Shown here piece by piece: positions 17,147 through 26,075 of a stretch of DNA of 64,000 bases. Numbering within the stretch: position 1 is the stretch's first letter; each line of letters opens with the position of its first letter. Below the pieces are notes generated by a model. The model had not been told where the DNA came from and did no database searches. It saw nothing but the letters and a program-made list of their open reading frames with translations. Source of the DNA: CAYLPU01 sp964385635. Its GTDB lineage: Bacteria; Chloroflexota; Anaerolineae; B4-G1. The DNA lies in NCBI GenBank assembly GCA_964385635.1, contig CAYLPU010000001.1, positions 1-64,000 of the forward strand, given 5' to 3'. The position numbers and the translations under genes were made by a program.

Positions 17147-18274
17147 TCAGGGTGTCTGAACCGGAGTGGCGCCAGGAGAAGCGCGTTCGGACTGGATCGG
17201 CAAGCGGACAGTGAAAGTGGCCCCTTTGCCTGCAGCGCTGGTCACCTCGATGTGGCCATCGTGGTTTTCGATGTTCCTGCGGGCGACGTAAAGACCCAGC
17301 CCACTCCCCTTCTGCCCGTTTCTCCAATCCGAGAAGCCGATACGGAAGATTCTGTCCTGCGTCTCCGGGGGAATGCCAGTGCCTGTGTCCTCAACGTCAA
17401 CGGCGATCCACGCATCTTCCTCTCGCCCCGTGCGCAACGTGAGTGTTCCGCCGTCAGACATAGCCCGCCCGGCGTTGGTCAGCAGGTTGTGGAAAGCCCG
17501 CTCCAACTGAGCACGGCTGCCGTATATCGGTGGGACGTCTTCGCTCCATTCCCGCGTAACCCGCACGTCGGGGTAACCGTAACTGAACTCCTGCACCAGC
17601 CGCTCCAGCAGACGATGGAGGTCGAGCGTTTCCCAGCGCCAAACCTCGCTGCTATCCAGGGCCACGGCCACGTGACCCAGGTCGTCGGCCAACCGCTTGA
17701 TGCGGGCCAGGATCTGGCGGATGACCTCGATGGAACGTTCACCCTCTGGCTTCCCGGCTACCAGTTTGGCCAACGCCTGCACCCGTTGAGTGAGCACGAA
17801 GTAGGTTGTGCCGCCGATGTCGTGGCCCACCTCACGTGCCAGGAGGCGCAGTTCCTCCTCGGCCTGCTGCTTGCGACGGCGCAGTTCCTGCCACTCAAAG
17901 CCACGTTCGATACGCACGATCCATTGGTCCAGTGGCTCGGATTTGTTGACGAAGTCCTTTGCTCCTCCGCGCATAGCCGCGACCACGTTCTCATACACAC
18001 CATAAGCGCTGAGCATAATGACGTAGGTCTGCTCCAGCAGGTACTTCTCGTGCATCAGGCGCAGCACATCCATCCCGTCCAGTCCCGGCATGTTGATGTC
18101 GAGCAACATGACGTCGTAGGAGGCATGCTCCAGCCGGGTCAGTGCCTCCTCACCGCTCACTACAGATTCCGCTTTCCAGCCTCGCGCTGCAAGGGTGGGG
18201 TTGCTGAGGAAAGCGACGACCTCATCGCGGAAGAAGGGCTCGTCATCTACTACGAGGATTGTTTTCTGTTCCAT
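17147..18274 (-). CDS. Receiver-histidine kinase hybrid
   Basis: This 375-residue protein has a receiver domain first (TILVVDDEPFF, with the aspartate in LLDINMPGLDG near residue 56). A coiled-coil and helical dimerisation region holds the likely phospho-histidine in AREVGHDIGGTTY (near 150). A complete ATPase lobe follows: N box FHNLLTNAGRAM, G1 VEDTGTGIPP, G2 GSGLGLYVARR. The histidine box is atypical (HDIGG rather than HE-LRTPL). With the receiver at the N-terminus this is a response-regulator-controlled kinase. The ATG at 18272-18274 follows a GAGGAG site. It lies 53 bases after the GAF kinase gene. Confidence 0.87.
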   Translation of the reverse strand: MEQKTILVVDDEPFFRDEVVAFLSNPTLAARGWKAESVVSGEEALTRLEHASYDVMLLDINMPGLDGMDVLRLMHEKYLLEQTYVIMLSAYGVYENVVAAMRGGAKDFVNKSEPLDQWIVRIERGFEWQELRRRKQQAEEELRLLAREVGHDIGGTTYFVLTQRVQALAKLVAGKPEGERSIEVIRQILARIKRLADDLGHVAVALDSSEVWRWETLDLHRLLERLVQEFSYGYPDVRVTREWSEDVPPIYGSRAQLERAFHNLLTNAGRAMSDGGTLTLRTGREEDAWIAVDVEDTGTGIPPETQDRIFRIGFSDWRNGQKGSGLGLYVARRNIENHDGHIEVTSAAGKGATFTVRLPIQSERASPGATPVQTP

Positions 18275-18327
18275 AACTCCTCTCTGGCTCTCTCTGGAAG
18301 GAGGGTTCAGTTTCCCCTCGACTGCGC

Positions 18328-20136
18328 TCAGGGCAGCTCCTCCAACGGCAGTTCGCACACGAAACGCACCTCCCCGCCATGAGTATTCCAGGTGAGACTA
18401 CCTTCATACTGGGTCTCCACCGTTTCCTGCGCCAGCGCCCACTCGAAGTGAAGGGGCGATAGTTCCTCAGGCGCGCCGGCCGCTGGTTCGATGATACGCG
18501 AGATTCTTTCGGCTAGCGGAGCCTCCAGCACACGTATTTCCGTGCACACGCGTTGATCGTCGGCGGATAACGAAGTGCGCACCTCAATGAGGCCTCCATC
18601 CGTCCCGAGGGTTTCCATCGCCAGGCGCAAGACAGTGACCAAGGCGCCGAACAGTTCATTAGGCTCGATGAGTAAAGGGGGTAAGTCTTCATAGGTGACG
18701 TGCATCTCCACCCTGCACCGTTGCCGCTCCGCCGCCAGCCAGATAAGAACCTCGCGCACCACGTCGTTCCAGTGGGTGGTTGTGCGGACAAAGCCGATGC
18801 GCTGCGAAAACTTGAGCAGATCTAACAGTTTATTGCTGACCTCGTTCAGGCTGGTCTCAATAATGTCCAACCGCCTGGTGAGTCGTGTGCTCTGCACATC
18901 CTGGAGGTCGCTGCGCAGGTTAGTCGCCGCCAGGCGAGCCACAGCCAGCGGGTTTGCCGCCTCGTGCCGTATCCGTTCCGCGAGACTGCCGAAGGAGGCG
19001 ACCCGCTGCATCCTCATCGCGGTGACTCCTACGTCGTTCAGTGCCTTGAGATAACGAGCCCCTTCCAACACGCCGCCGATGGATGTGGAGAGCAGGTGCA
19101 AGTACCCCTCGTCGTCGTCAGTGAACCAATCGCGGTGGCCGGGGCCGCTGGGAATCTTGTTGATCAGCTCAAGGGTGCCAAGAACCTCGTCGCCCAACTG
19201 CAGGGGCACACCGAGGAAGGAACGGTAGACGCCAGAGGGGAGATGTGATGCGATCTCTACAGCGTGAGGGTCGTTCCAATCCTCCAACGCGGCCGCCTCC
19301 CGCATCTGAACGGCTGTTCCAGTGTGGACGATGTGGCCTGTCAGCCCTTCCCCGGCCATGTACGTCAGTTTACCGACCAGTGCGCCGGGGAGGCCGCTGG
19401 TAGCCCACAGCACCACATGGTCGGTGTTTTCCTGGTCTCGAAGATGGATCTGACACGCTTCGGTACGAAAACCATCCCTGATCCGGTTCACCACTGCCTG
19501 TAGCATCTCGCCAATGGGCCGCCGTGGATCCAATTCCGTGCCAATGTCCAGGAGGAGCCAGAAGTAACGGGCACGGCGCTTCTCCAGTTCGTAGCGCTGC
19601 GAATTCTCGATGGCGATATTAACCATCGTGGCTACGTGGCTCAGCAGCGCTTCATCGTGCACGTCGAACTGTTCTCCTTCTGCCTTCCCAGAGACCCGCA
19701 GCACGCCGAGCACGGTAGTCCCGTCCCTGGAGAGGATCGGCACCCCCAGGTAAGCCAAGCCCTGTCTGGCGCTGATCTCGGAGTATTTCTGGCTCCAGAC
19801 CAGGTCCTCGGCGATGCGTCGCAATTCCTCACTGTCCTTGACGTTGACGATGCGCAACGGCTGGCCGTGCCTGGCGACCCAGCCGGTCAATCCCTCCCCG
19901 GGCTCATACTCTATCCGCTCGGCGGGCATCTTTTCGCTCTCCAAGAGACCGGTAGTGCCGCGTAGGACGTAGCGGCCGATGATGCTGTCACGCAGGAAGA
20001 TGGAAGAGCCACCAGCGCCGAGCCGGTCACGGGCATAACGCACGACCAATTCCATCAGCCGATCCCGATTCAACTCGCCGTAGATTTCCAGTAACTCTTG
20101 ATCGAAACTTGCCGTCTGGCTCATACGAGTTTCCAA
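18328..20136 (-). CDS. Tandem-GAF histidine-kinase-like sensor with degenerate ATPase lobe
   Basis: The 602-residue soluble protein has two GAF domains (about residues 20-185 and 205-365), each with the GEGLTGW/GEGLTGH signature. A helical region follows with a histidine in the H-box position (ERIRHEAANPLAVARL near 390). The remaining 170 residues are the size of a HATPase lobe but show no N box asparagine and no recognisable G1 or G2 glycine motifs. It may therefore not bind ATP and could act through the neighbouring complete kinase. The ATG at 20134-20136 lies 1 base after the stop of the HppA remnant; an ATG four codons later is an alternative. Confidence 0.82.
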   Translation of the reverse strand: METRMSQTASFDQELLEIYGELNRDRLMELVVRYARDRLGAGGSSIFLRDSIIGRYVLRGTTGLLESEKMPAERIEYEPGEGLTGWVARHGQPLRIVNVKDSEELRRIAEDLVWSQKYSEISARQGLAYLGVPILSRDGTTVLGVLRVSGKAEGEQFDVHDEALLSHVATMVNIAIENSQRYELEKRRARYFWLLLDIGTELDPRRPIGEMLQAVVNRIRDGFRTEACQIHLRDQENTDHVVLWATSGLPGALVGKLTYMAGEGLTGHIVHTGTAVQMREAAALEDWNDPHAVEIASHLPSGVYRSFLGVPLQLGDEVLGTLELINKIPSGPGHRDWFTDDDEGYLHLLSTSIGGVLEGARYLKALNDVGVTAMRMQRVASFGSLAERIRHEAANPLAVARLAATNLRSDLQDVQSTRLTRRLDIIETSLNEVSNKLLDLLKFSQRIGFVRTTTHWNDVVREVLIWLAAERQRCRVEMHVTYEDLPPLLIEPNELFGALVTVLRLAMETLGTDGGLIEVRTSLSADDQRVCTEIRVLEAPLAERISRIIEPAAGAPEELSPLHFEWALAQETVETQYEGSLTWNTHGGEVRFVCELPLEELP

Positions 20137-20137
20137 C

Positions 20138-20524
20138 CTAGCGCCATGTCAACCCATAATAGAACTGCCGCCGCACCTCGTCCACGATGCGGAAGGCCGT
20201 CCGCCCCACCGCCGCGCTCATCCCGATGAAAATCGCCAGATAGAAAAACCAGCACCGACGACGAAGCCTAATGCGATCTGCCACTTCCCCTCTGGCATGG
20301 CCACGAGCAACAGCAGGGCCAGGAGCACCACATAAGGGGGCGATGGTGAGGAACTCCCGGCGGAGGAACGCATGCGCCCCATTCTGGATGAAATGGGCGA
20401 GTTCCTGCATACGCTCCGTGCCAGCGTCCTGCTTTTGCAGCCACAGGTAGAGAATCATGACCACTACCATGGCGAAGATGGTGGTCAGAGGAACGGAGAC
20501 GTCAACGAGTTGCGTCAAGTCCAT
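20138..20524 (-). pseudogene. Remnant of membrane proton-pumping pyrophosphatase (HppA), N-terminal fragment
   Basis: Reading the start frame gives a membrane segment followed by RMQELAHFIQNGAHAFLRRE, the N-terminal signature of HppA H+-pyrophosphatases. The frame then breaks. The middle is coherent only in another frame (YVVLLALLLLVAMPEGKWQI), and the first frame resumes at FYLAIFIGMSAAVGRTA. The two shifts sit in homopolymers: an extra C in the run at 20336-20340 and a missing T in the run at 20244-20248. Full-length HppA is 650-800 residues; here everything after about 130 residues is missing. The gene precedes the GAF kinase and shares its promoter. The shifts could be sequencing errors, but the large truncation is not. 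Confidence 0.65.
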
Positions 20525-20593
20525 TGTGCTTCCTTGAATATCCCTTCCACCTCTTAAGAGTGGGGTGGGTTGGGTGTAACCACATAGGTAAGA

Positions 20594-20621
20594 ATTCTAC
20601 TCAGGCAGCGGGAAAAGTCAA
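20594..20621 (-). promoter_or_regulatory. Promoter for HppA remnant / two-component cluster
   Basis: On the minus strand TTGACT (20616-20621) and TAGAAT (20594-20599) are 16 bases apart. Confidence 0.6.
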
Positions 20622-20649
20622 ATCGGCGCTTTCTCCGTCCGCCGTAGAG

Positions 20650-20679
20650 TTGCCTGGCGCGCCCATTTTGTGGTACAAT
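20650..20679 (+). promoter_or_regulatory. Promoter for CpaE-like gene
   Basis: TTGCCT (20650-20655) and TACAAT (20674-20679) are 18 bases apart. It diverges from the two-component cluster promoter. Confidence 0.5.
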
Positions 20680-20735
20680 TGGGGACACTTAGACGGAGAT
20701 TGGCGGTTCGTGGCAATGCGTTAGGGAGGACGAGT

Positions 20736-21845
20736 ATGCCCCAGAAAATATTGGTGGTGGATGACGATCTGCGGTTGCATCGCTTGATGGAACTGAGCCT
20801 GCGGCGGGCAGGATATCAGGTCATAACAGCGATGACTGGTGAGGGGGGGGTGGAGAAAGTCCAGACGGAGGAACCGGACTTGATACTGATGGATGTGATG
20901 ATGCCGGGCATAGACGGTTTTGAGGCTACCAGGCGCATTCGTCGATTGCCCGAAGGCCGTCACATTCCCATCATTTTCCTCTCCGCCGTGGACGAAGTGG
21001 CGGCAAAGGTGAAAGGGCTGCGCGGGGGGGGGGATGACTATATCACCAAGCCGGTGAAGATGGCCGAGTTGTTGGCTCGCATCGAGGTCCATCTGCGGCC
21101 GGAAGCCCTCGCCGTGGGCCAGTTGATCACCGTGTTCGGCAGCAAGGCTGGTGTGGGCACTACCACGCTGGCAGTCAACCTGGCTCTGGCCCTGCGCAAA
21201 GCCTCGCAAAAGAAGATTCTGTTGGTGGACTGGCAGCGCCCCCTGGGTGAAGTCGCGCTCTTTCTGGGCCTGCCAGAGATGCGCATGTTGGAATTTCTCC
21301 TCGCCCGCCTCAATGACCTGAATGAACAGGTGTTTGCTGACATGATAAAGGAACACTCATCAGGCGTATGGGTTGTTCTTGGGTCAACCGGCCCGAACTG
21401 TGCCGGGCAAATGAGCAGGGAGGCCCTGGACAAGTTGTTGGAAATAGCCCTGGTCAGTGCAGATTACATTCTCGTGGATGCCGGCTCCTTTTTCTCCTGG
21501 GAGGACCCGCCTCTGATCGACAAGGAGGGAGGGATCAGCCTGTGTGTGCTGACGCCCGAAATCATGTCCATCAGGCGGGCTGTTCAGGCCGTGGAGATCG
21601 TCAACGTAATGAATCACAGTTTCTGGCCTATCTTGAACCGCTGCGACACGCCTGGGGATGCTCTGCAGGAGCAAATTGAATCGCGTTTGGGGACTGTCAT
21701 CCATGGATGCGTGCCGGACGAGGGTGATCGGATGACTCGTGCTCTGAACGAAGGCTGCCCCTTGTACGTGATTGACCCACATTCGGGCTTCTCCCGCGCT
21801 ATAGATGATATTGCCACCCGCATACACGAGGCTCTGAGGCTATGA
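20736..21845 (+). CDS. Receiver domain-ParA/CpaE-like ATPase fusion
   Basis: The 369-residue protein joins a receiver domain (ILVVDDDLRLH, aspartate in LILMDVMMPGIDG near residue 51, lysine in YITKPVKM near 105) to a MinD/ParA-like ATPase. The deviant Walker A reads GSKAGVGTTTLAVNLA near residue 132, and a Walker A'-like VDWQRPLGEVA follows. This is the CpaE/TadZ arrangement, which positions type IV pilus or Tad machinery at a cell pole. The prepilin peptidase at 11559 may belong to the same apparatus, but no Tad genes are in the window. The ATG at 20736 follows an AGGGAGGA site. The nitrilase gene overlaps its end by ATGA. Confidence 0.87.
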   Translation: MPQKILVVDDDLRLHRLMELSLRRAGYQVITAMTGEGGVEKVQTEEPDLILMDVMMPGIDGFEATRRIRRLPEGRHIPIIFLSAVDEVAAKVKGLRGGGDDYITKPVKMAELLARIEVHLRPEALAVGQLITVFGSKAGVGTTTLAVNLALALRKASQKKILLVDWQRPLGEVALFLGLPEMRMLEFLLARLNDLNEQVFADMIKEHSSGVWVVLGSTGPNCAGQMSREALDKLLEIALVSADYILVDAGSFFSWEDPPLIDKEGGISLCVLTPEIMSIRRAVQAVEIVNVMNHSFWPILNRCDTPGDALQEQIESRLGTVIHGCVPDEGDRMTRALNEGCPLYVIDPHSGFSRAIDDIATRIHEALRL

Positions 21846-22660
21846 GCATATCCCGCATTGCTTTAGCCCAGATGGACGTTCACACCGGTCAGCCGGAGGC
21901 TAACATGGCCCGGGCGCGGGAATTCGCTGCCCAGGCCGGGAAGGCCGATGCCGACTTGCTCCTGCTGCCCGAACTGTGGCTCCACGGCTACGACCTGGAA
22001 CGGGCAGGGGAGTGGGCCGCGCCACTAGGGGAGGGCGGCTTTGCCCACATGGCCGCGCTGGCTCGCGAGTTTGGCCTGTATCTGGCTGGCTCGCTCATGG
22101 AGCGGCATGCTGGCGGCGGCTCTGGCGAGCCCGGTCGAGCCATCTCCAACACTGCCGTCCTCTACGCGCCCGACGGCACGCTCCTGGGGTCATACCGCAA
22201 GATCCATCTCTTCCGCCTGATGCAAGAGCCTCGCTACCTGGCCCCCGGCGACCGCGCTACCCTCTGTCCCACCCCGTGGGGGCCGACGGGTCTGGCCATC
22301 TGCTACGACCTGCGCTTCCCTGAACTCTTTCGTGCCATGGCGCTGGCAGGGGCGGTGCTCTTCCTGGTGCCGGCCCAGTGGCCAGTGCGCCGCATCGAGG
22401 CCTGGCTCCTTCTGGCCCGCGCCCGCGCTGTGGAGAACGAACTGATCGTTGCCGCCTGCAACCGGGTGGGGAGCGACGACCAGGTGGAGTTCCCTGGGCG
22501 CTCGCTCGTCGTGGATCCGTGGGGAAACGTGCTCGTGGAGGGAGATGATCGGGAGCAACTGTTGATCGCCCAGGTAGACCTGCGGGAGATCCGCAAGGCC
22601 CGTCGCTACCTCACCGTCTACGAGGATCGCCGCCCAGAGGCATATCGAGTAGATGAGTAG
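21842..22660 (+). CDS. Carbon-nitrogen hydrolase (nitrilase superfamily)
   Basis: This 272-residue enzyme has the Glu-Lys-Cys triad of the nitrilase superfamily: LLLPELWLHGY (near residue 42), SYRKIHLF (near 120) and AICYDLRFPELFR (near 153). The family cleaves amides or nitriles, for example omega-amides or carbamoyl compounds. The substrate here cannot be told from sequence; the RKIHLF and YDLRFPEL motifs fit the Nit2-like/omega-amidase branch. It overlaps the CpaE-like gene by four bases. Confidence 0.9.
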   Translation: MSISRIALAQMDVHTGQPEANMARAREFAAQAGKADADLLLLPELWLHGYDLERAGEWAAPLGEGGFAHMAALAREFGLYLAGSLMERHAGGGSGEPGRAISNTAVLYAPDGTLLGSYRKIHLFRLMQEPRYLAPGDRATLCPTPWGPTGLAICYDLRFPELFRAMALAGAVLFLVPAQWPVRRIEAWLLLARARAVENELIVAACNRVGSDDQVEFPGRSLVVDPWGNVLVEGDDREQLLIAQVDLREIRKARRYLTVYEDRRPEAYRVDE

Positions 22661-22683
22661 ATGGGGAATAGATATATGGAGGT

Positions 22684-22748
22684 GAGTATATGAGTGATGA
22701 GTATATGAGGTCCTCGCTCCTCATATACTCGCATACTCATATACTCTC
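22684..22748. repeat. Long AT-rich imperfect hairpin upstream of inositol monophosphatase gene
   Basis: Arms built on GAGTATATGAG words (22684-22710) are complementary to CTCATATACTC words (about 22719-22746) around a short TCCTCGCT loop. It may end the nitrilase transcript or be a decayed simple repeat. Confidence 0.6.
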
Positions 22749-22763
22749 TCTGAGGAGCCATCC

Positions 22764-23633
22764 GTGAACTACGACACTATTCTCCAGACCGCCACCTCCA
22801 TCGCCCACGAGGCCGGCGCCGTCGTGCATGCTGCCTTCCCGTGCACCACGCTTGCCCATATTGGCTTCAAGGGAGCGGTCGATCCCGTCACCGAGACCGA
22901 CACCGCCGCCGAGGAGTTGATCGTCGCCCGCCTGAGGGACGCCTTTCCCGATCACCTTATTCTGGCCGAGGAGGGCGGCGGAGACGAGTCGTTCCTCAAC
23001 GTGCTTCAAGCCCCCGTTCCCGGAGGCGTCCCCGAGGACCGGGACGCAAGCGACGGGCGGCCCTTGTGGCTGATTGACCCCCTGGATGGCACCAACAACT
23101 TCGCCCACGGCTTTCCCCACGTTGGCCTCTCGCTGGCGTTATTGGTGGAGGGAAAAGTGATCGTCGGTGTGATCCACGATCCGCTGCGGGGGGAGACTTT
23201 TGCCGCGACTGCTGGAGGCGGAGCGACTCTCGACGGCCGACCCGTCCGTGTCTCCGGCGCTGATCACCTGGCGGACGCATTCTTGGCTACCGGATTCCCC
23301 TACGATCGCCGCGTCGCTCCCGACAACAACGCCGAACGGCTGGGCCACTTCTTGCGCCGCAGCATGGGCGTGCGCCGGGCAGGAGCAGCCGTCCTCGATC
23401 TGGCCTACGTCGCCTGTGGGAGGTTCGATGGCTTTTGGGAGATCCGCCTCAAGCCGTGGGATGTGGCGGCGGGGGTGTTGCTGGTGCGGGAGGCCGGCGG
23501 GAGCGCGACCGATTTCGAAGGTGGCCCTGGTTGCCTCTCGGGCGAGTTCATCGTCGCCTCCAATGGGCGCATCCACGACCAGATGCTGCGTGTCATCCGC
23601 GAGAGAGCCGTCGCGCCGCGCCCCGACGGGTGA
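22764..23633 (+). CDS. Inositol monophosphatase family protein
   Basis: The 289-residue enzyme shows the IMPase metal site: DPVTETDTAAEE (near residue 40), LAEEGGG (near 68), WLIDPLDGTNNF (near 105) and LKPWDVAAGVLL (near 230). Substrates in the family include inositol phosphates, fructose 1,6-bisphosphate and 3'-phosphoadenosine phosphates. Between the EE and DPLDGT motifs the protein is about 20 residues longer than usual (APVPGGVPEDRDA); the DNA there is GC-palindromic and looks like an inserted element. Translation starts at GTG 22764 after a TGAGGAG site. Confidence 0.9.
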   Translation: MNYDTILQTATSIAHEAGAVVHAAFPCTTLAHIGFKGAVDPVTETDTAAEELIVARLRDAFPDHLILAEEGGGDESFLNVLQAPVPGGVPEDRDASDGRPLWLIDPLDGTNNFAHGFPHVGLSLALLVEGKVIVGVIHDPLRGETFAATAGGGATLDGRPVRVSGADHLADAFLATGFPYDRRVAPDNNAERLGHFLRRSMGVRRAGAAVLDLAYVACGRFDGFWEIRLKPWDVAAGVLLVREAGGSATDFEGGPGCLSGEFIVASNGRIHDQMLRVIRERAVAPRPDG

Positions 23634-23682
23634 GCCGGGATCCCTCGCTTTGCGACAGATAACAATCAAACGGAGGGAGACA

Positions 23683-24792
23683 ATGTCAGAGGAAACTGGA
23701 TTGCGAATATGGGCAGACCCGCTGAAGGGCTTCTGCGCGCGGGTGTTTCAGAAGATGGGCATCCCGGAGGAGGACGCACGCATCACGGCCGGGGTGCTGG
23801 TGGCGGCTGACCTGCGGGGGATTGACAGCCACGGCGTGGCCCGCCTGCGGCGATACGTCAACGGCCTGCGGGACGGCGTAATGGTCGCCCGCCCCCAGGT
23901 GCAGGTAGTGACGGAGACCCCCGCGACTGCGCTCATTGACGCTGGGGCCGGTCTGGGTCAGCCGGTCTCCTACCGGGCGATGGAGAAGGCCATCCAGAAG
24001 GCGCGGGACTTAGGGGCCGGCTTCGTAACGGTGCGCAATTCCAACCACTACGGCATCGCCGGTTACTACGCGATGATGGCGCTGGAGCACGACTGTATTG
24101 GCATCTCGATGACCAACGCCGCCGTGCTGGTGGTGCCGACCTTCGGGCGGGATGCGATGCTGGGCACCAACCCCATCTCGGTGGCGGCCCCAGCGGGTCA
24201 GGAGTGGCCCTTCGTGCTGGACATGGCCACCAGCACCGTGCCGCGCGGCAAACTGGAGGTATACAACCGGTTGGAGAAGCCCATCCCCCTGGGCTGGGCC
24301 ACCGACGAGACCGGCACGCCGACGGACGGTACTGGGCGTGTGCTGGAGAACCTCAAGCAGCAGGCTGGCGGAGGGCTCCTCCCGCTGGGTGGGGCCGGGG
24401 AGTTGCTGGGCGGCCACAAAGGGTACGGCCTGACGTTGATGGTGGACATCCTCTGCGCGATCCTCTCCGGCGCGGCCTATGCCGACCTGGTCTACCCCAA
24501 GGACGAGCAGGGAAGGCCGCTTCCCTCGGCCATCGGCCACTTCTTCGGCGCCTGGCGGGTGGACGCTTTCCGGCCGGTCGAGGAATTCAAGGCGGCGATG
24601 GACGATCTGCAGGGGCGCTTGAAGGGAATGCCCAAGGCGGAGGGCCAGACCCGCGTCTATGTCCACGGCGAGAAGGAGTACGAGGAGGCGGAACTCCGTT
24701 CCCGTGAGGGCATCCCCCTCAACCCCAAAGTGGCGGCCGACCTGCGGGCGATTGGGGAGGAAGTGAGGGTGGAGTACGACCTGGGAGGCTAG
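23683..24792 (+). CDS. Malate/L-lactate/ureidoglycolate dehydrogenase family (Ldh-type) NAD(P)-dependent oxidoreductase
   Basis: The 369-residue protein belongs to the family unrelated to classical Rossmann lactate dehydrogenases. Diagnostic stretches are DLRGIDSHGVARL (near residue 43), the catalytic-histidine region VRNSNHYGIAGYYA (near 118), LGTNPISVAAP (near 160), MATSTVPRGK and GGHKGYGLTLMVDIL (near 245). The C-terminal extension EAELRSREGIPLNP is normal for the family. The ATG at 23683 follows GGAGGGAG. The preceding in-frame stretch overlaps the inositol monophosphatase gene and is not coding. Confidence 0.92.
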   Translation: MSEETGLRIWADPLKGFCARVFQKMGIPEEDARITAGVLVAADLRGIDSHGVARLRRYVNGLRDGVMVARPQVQVVTETPATALIDAGAGLGQPVSYRAMEKAIQKARDLGAGFVTVRNSNHYGIAGYYAMMALEHDCIGISMTNAAVLVVPTFGRDAMLGTNPISVAAPAGQEWPFVLDMATSTVPRGKLEVYNRLEKPIPLGWATDETGTPTDGTGRVLENLKQQAGGGLLPLGGAGELLGGHKGYGLTLMVDILCAILSGAAYADLVYPKDEQGRPLPSAIGHFFGAWRVDAFRPVEEFKAAMDDLQGRLKGMPKAEGQTRVYVHGEKEYEEAELRSREGIPLNPKVAADLRAIGEEVRVEYDLGG

Positions 24793-24851
24793 AAGCGGTT
24801 GCTGGATACTGGATAGAGGGCGTGGTCTAATCAACAAGAGGAGAGAAAAAA

Positions 24852-26075
24852 GTGGATTTTGGCTGGACCGAGGAACAACGGTTGTGGCGGCGGGCGGTGC
24901 GCGACTTTGCGCAGACAGAGCTCGCGCCCCGCGTGCGCGAGATTGATACCACCGGGCGCATCCCTTCCGAGATCGTCGAGGGGATGGCCGAAATGGGCCT
25001 GCTGGCCCCGCTGGTGGGGGAGGAGTATGGTGGCGCTGGGGCCGACTGGACGATGGCCGCCATCGCCGCCGAGGAACTGGGCCGCGCCGACATCAGCCTG
25101 GCTGTCCCGGTGCTCTATCTGGTGGAGGCTGCGTGGGGGTTCATCTTTCACCAGTACGGTGCTCCCGAACTCAAGGAGGAGTACCTGCCCAAAGTGACGC
25201 GGGGTGAGGCCTTCCTGGGCATCGCCACCACTGAGCCTGGCGGCGGGTCCGACATCCTGGGGGCTTGCCGTACCCGCGCTGTACGGGATAACGACGAGTG
25301 GGTGTTCAACGGCGAGAAGATGTTCATCAGCGGCGTGCGCGAGTCTCTGGAGTGGGGCGGCATCCACCTCATGCTGACCCGCACCGACCCAGACCCGGAA
25401 TCCGGGCACAGAGCCTTCACCTTCTTCGCCATGCCGCTCAAGGGAACGGAAGGCATCACCCCTACCTTCTTTGAGGATATGGGGCGCATGGGCATCTCCA
25501 CCGGAGGCTTTGCCCTGGAGGACGTGCGCTTGCCAGCCTGTCACCAGGTGGGTGGGCTCAACCGGGGCTTTTACCACGCTATGGAGGGCTTTTCGGCGGC
25601 GCGCACGCTGATCGGCGCTACCTGCGTGGGCGCTGCCCAGGCGGTGCTGGACATGGGGATGGATCACATCCGGCTGCGGGAGGCTTTCGGGCGGCCGCTG
25701 GCTAGCTTTGAGGGCATCCAGTTCCCCCTGGCCGATCTCTACACCGACCTGGAGGGGGTCAGGCTGATCACCTACAAGGCAGCCTGGACGATGGACCGCA
25801 AGTACAAGCAGGAGGCTGCCACCCACCACGACATCGCGCTGGCGGCGGCCATGGCCAAAATGCGCGCGCCGCTGGTCGGCTTCGAGATCATGAACGAGGT
25901 CGCCAACTGGTTTGGCGCAATGGCCTACACCAAGGAGTACCCGGTCGAGATGGGCATCCGGGGCATCCGCTCCTATTCCATTGGTGCTGAAGGCACTATC
26001 AATATCATGCGCATGATTATCGCCCGCGAGCTATTGGGCAAGGAGTTCCTGCCCACAAACTATTCATCAAAATGA
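24852..26075 (+). CDS. Acyl-CoA dehydrogenase family flavoprotein
   Basis: The 407-residue protein has the acyl-CoA dehydrogenase fold markers DFGWTEEQRLWRRAV at the start, ATTEPGGGSD near residue 125, and REAFGRPLASFEGIQF near 278. The C-terminal YSIGAEGTINIMRMIIARELLG carries the FAD/adenine contact region. Substrate chain length is not evident; no electron-transfer flavoprotein genes are adjacent. The GTG start at 24852 follows GAGGAGAG. Its stop overlaps the polysaccharide deacetylase start by ATGA. Confidence 0.9.
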   Translation: MDFGWTEEQRLWRRAVRDFAQTELAPRVREIDTTGRIPSEIVEGMAEMGLLAPLVGEEYGGAGADWTMAAIAAEELGRADISLAVPVLYLVEAAWGFIFHQYGAPELKEEYLPKVTRGEAFLGIATTEPGGGSDILGACRTRAVRDNDEWVFNGEKMFISGVRESLEWGGIHLMLTRTDPDPESGHRAFTFFAMPLKGTEGITPTFFEDMGRMGISTGGFALEDVRLPACHQVGGLNRGFYHAMEGFSAARTLIGATCVGAAQAVLDMGMDHIRLREAFGRPLASFEGIQFPLADLYTDLEGVRLITYKAAWTMDRKYKQEAATHHDIALAAAMAKMRAPLVGFEIMNEVANWFGAMAYTKEYPVEMGIRGIRSYSIGAEGTINIMRMIIARELLGKEFLPTNYSSK

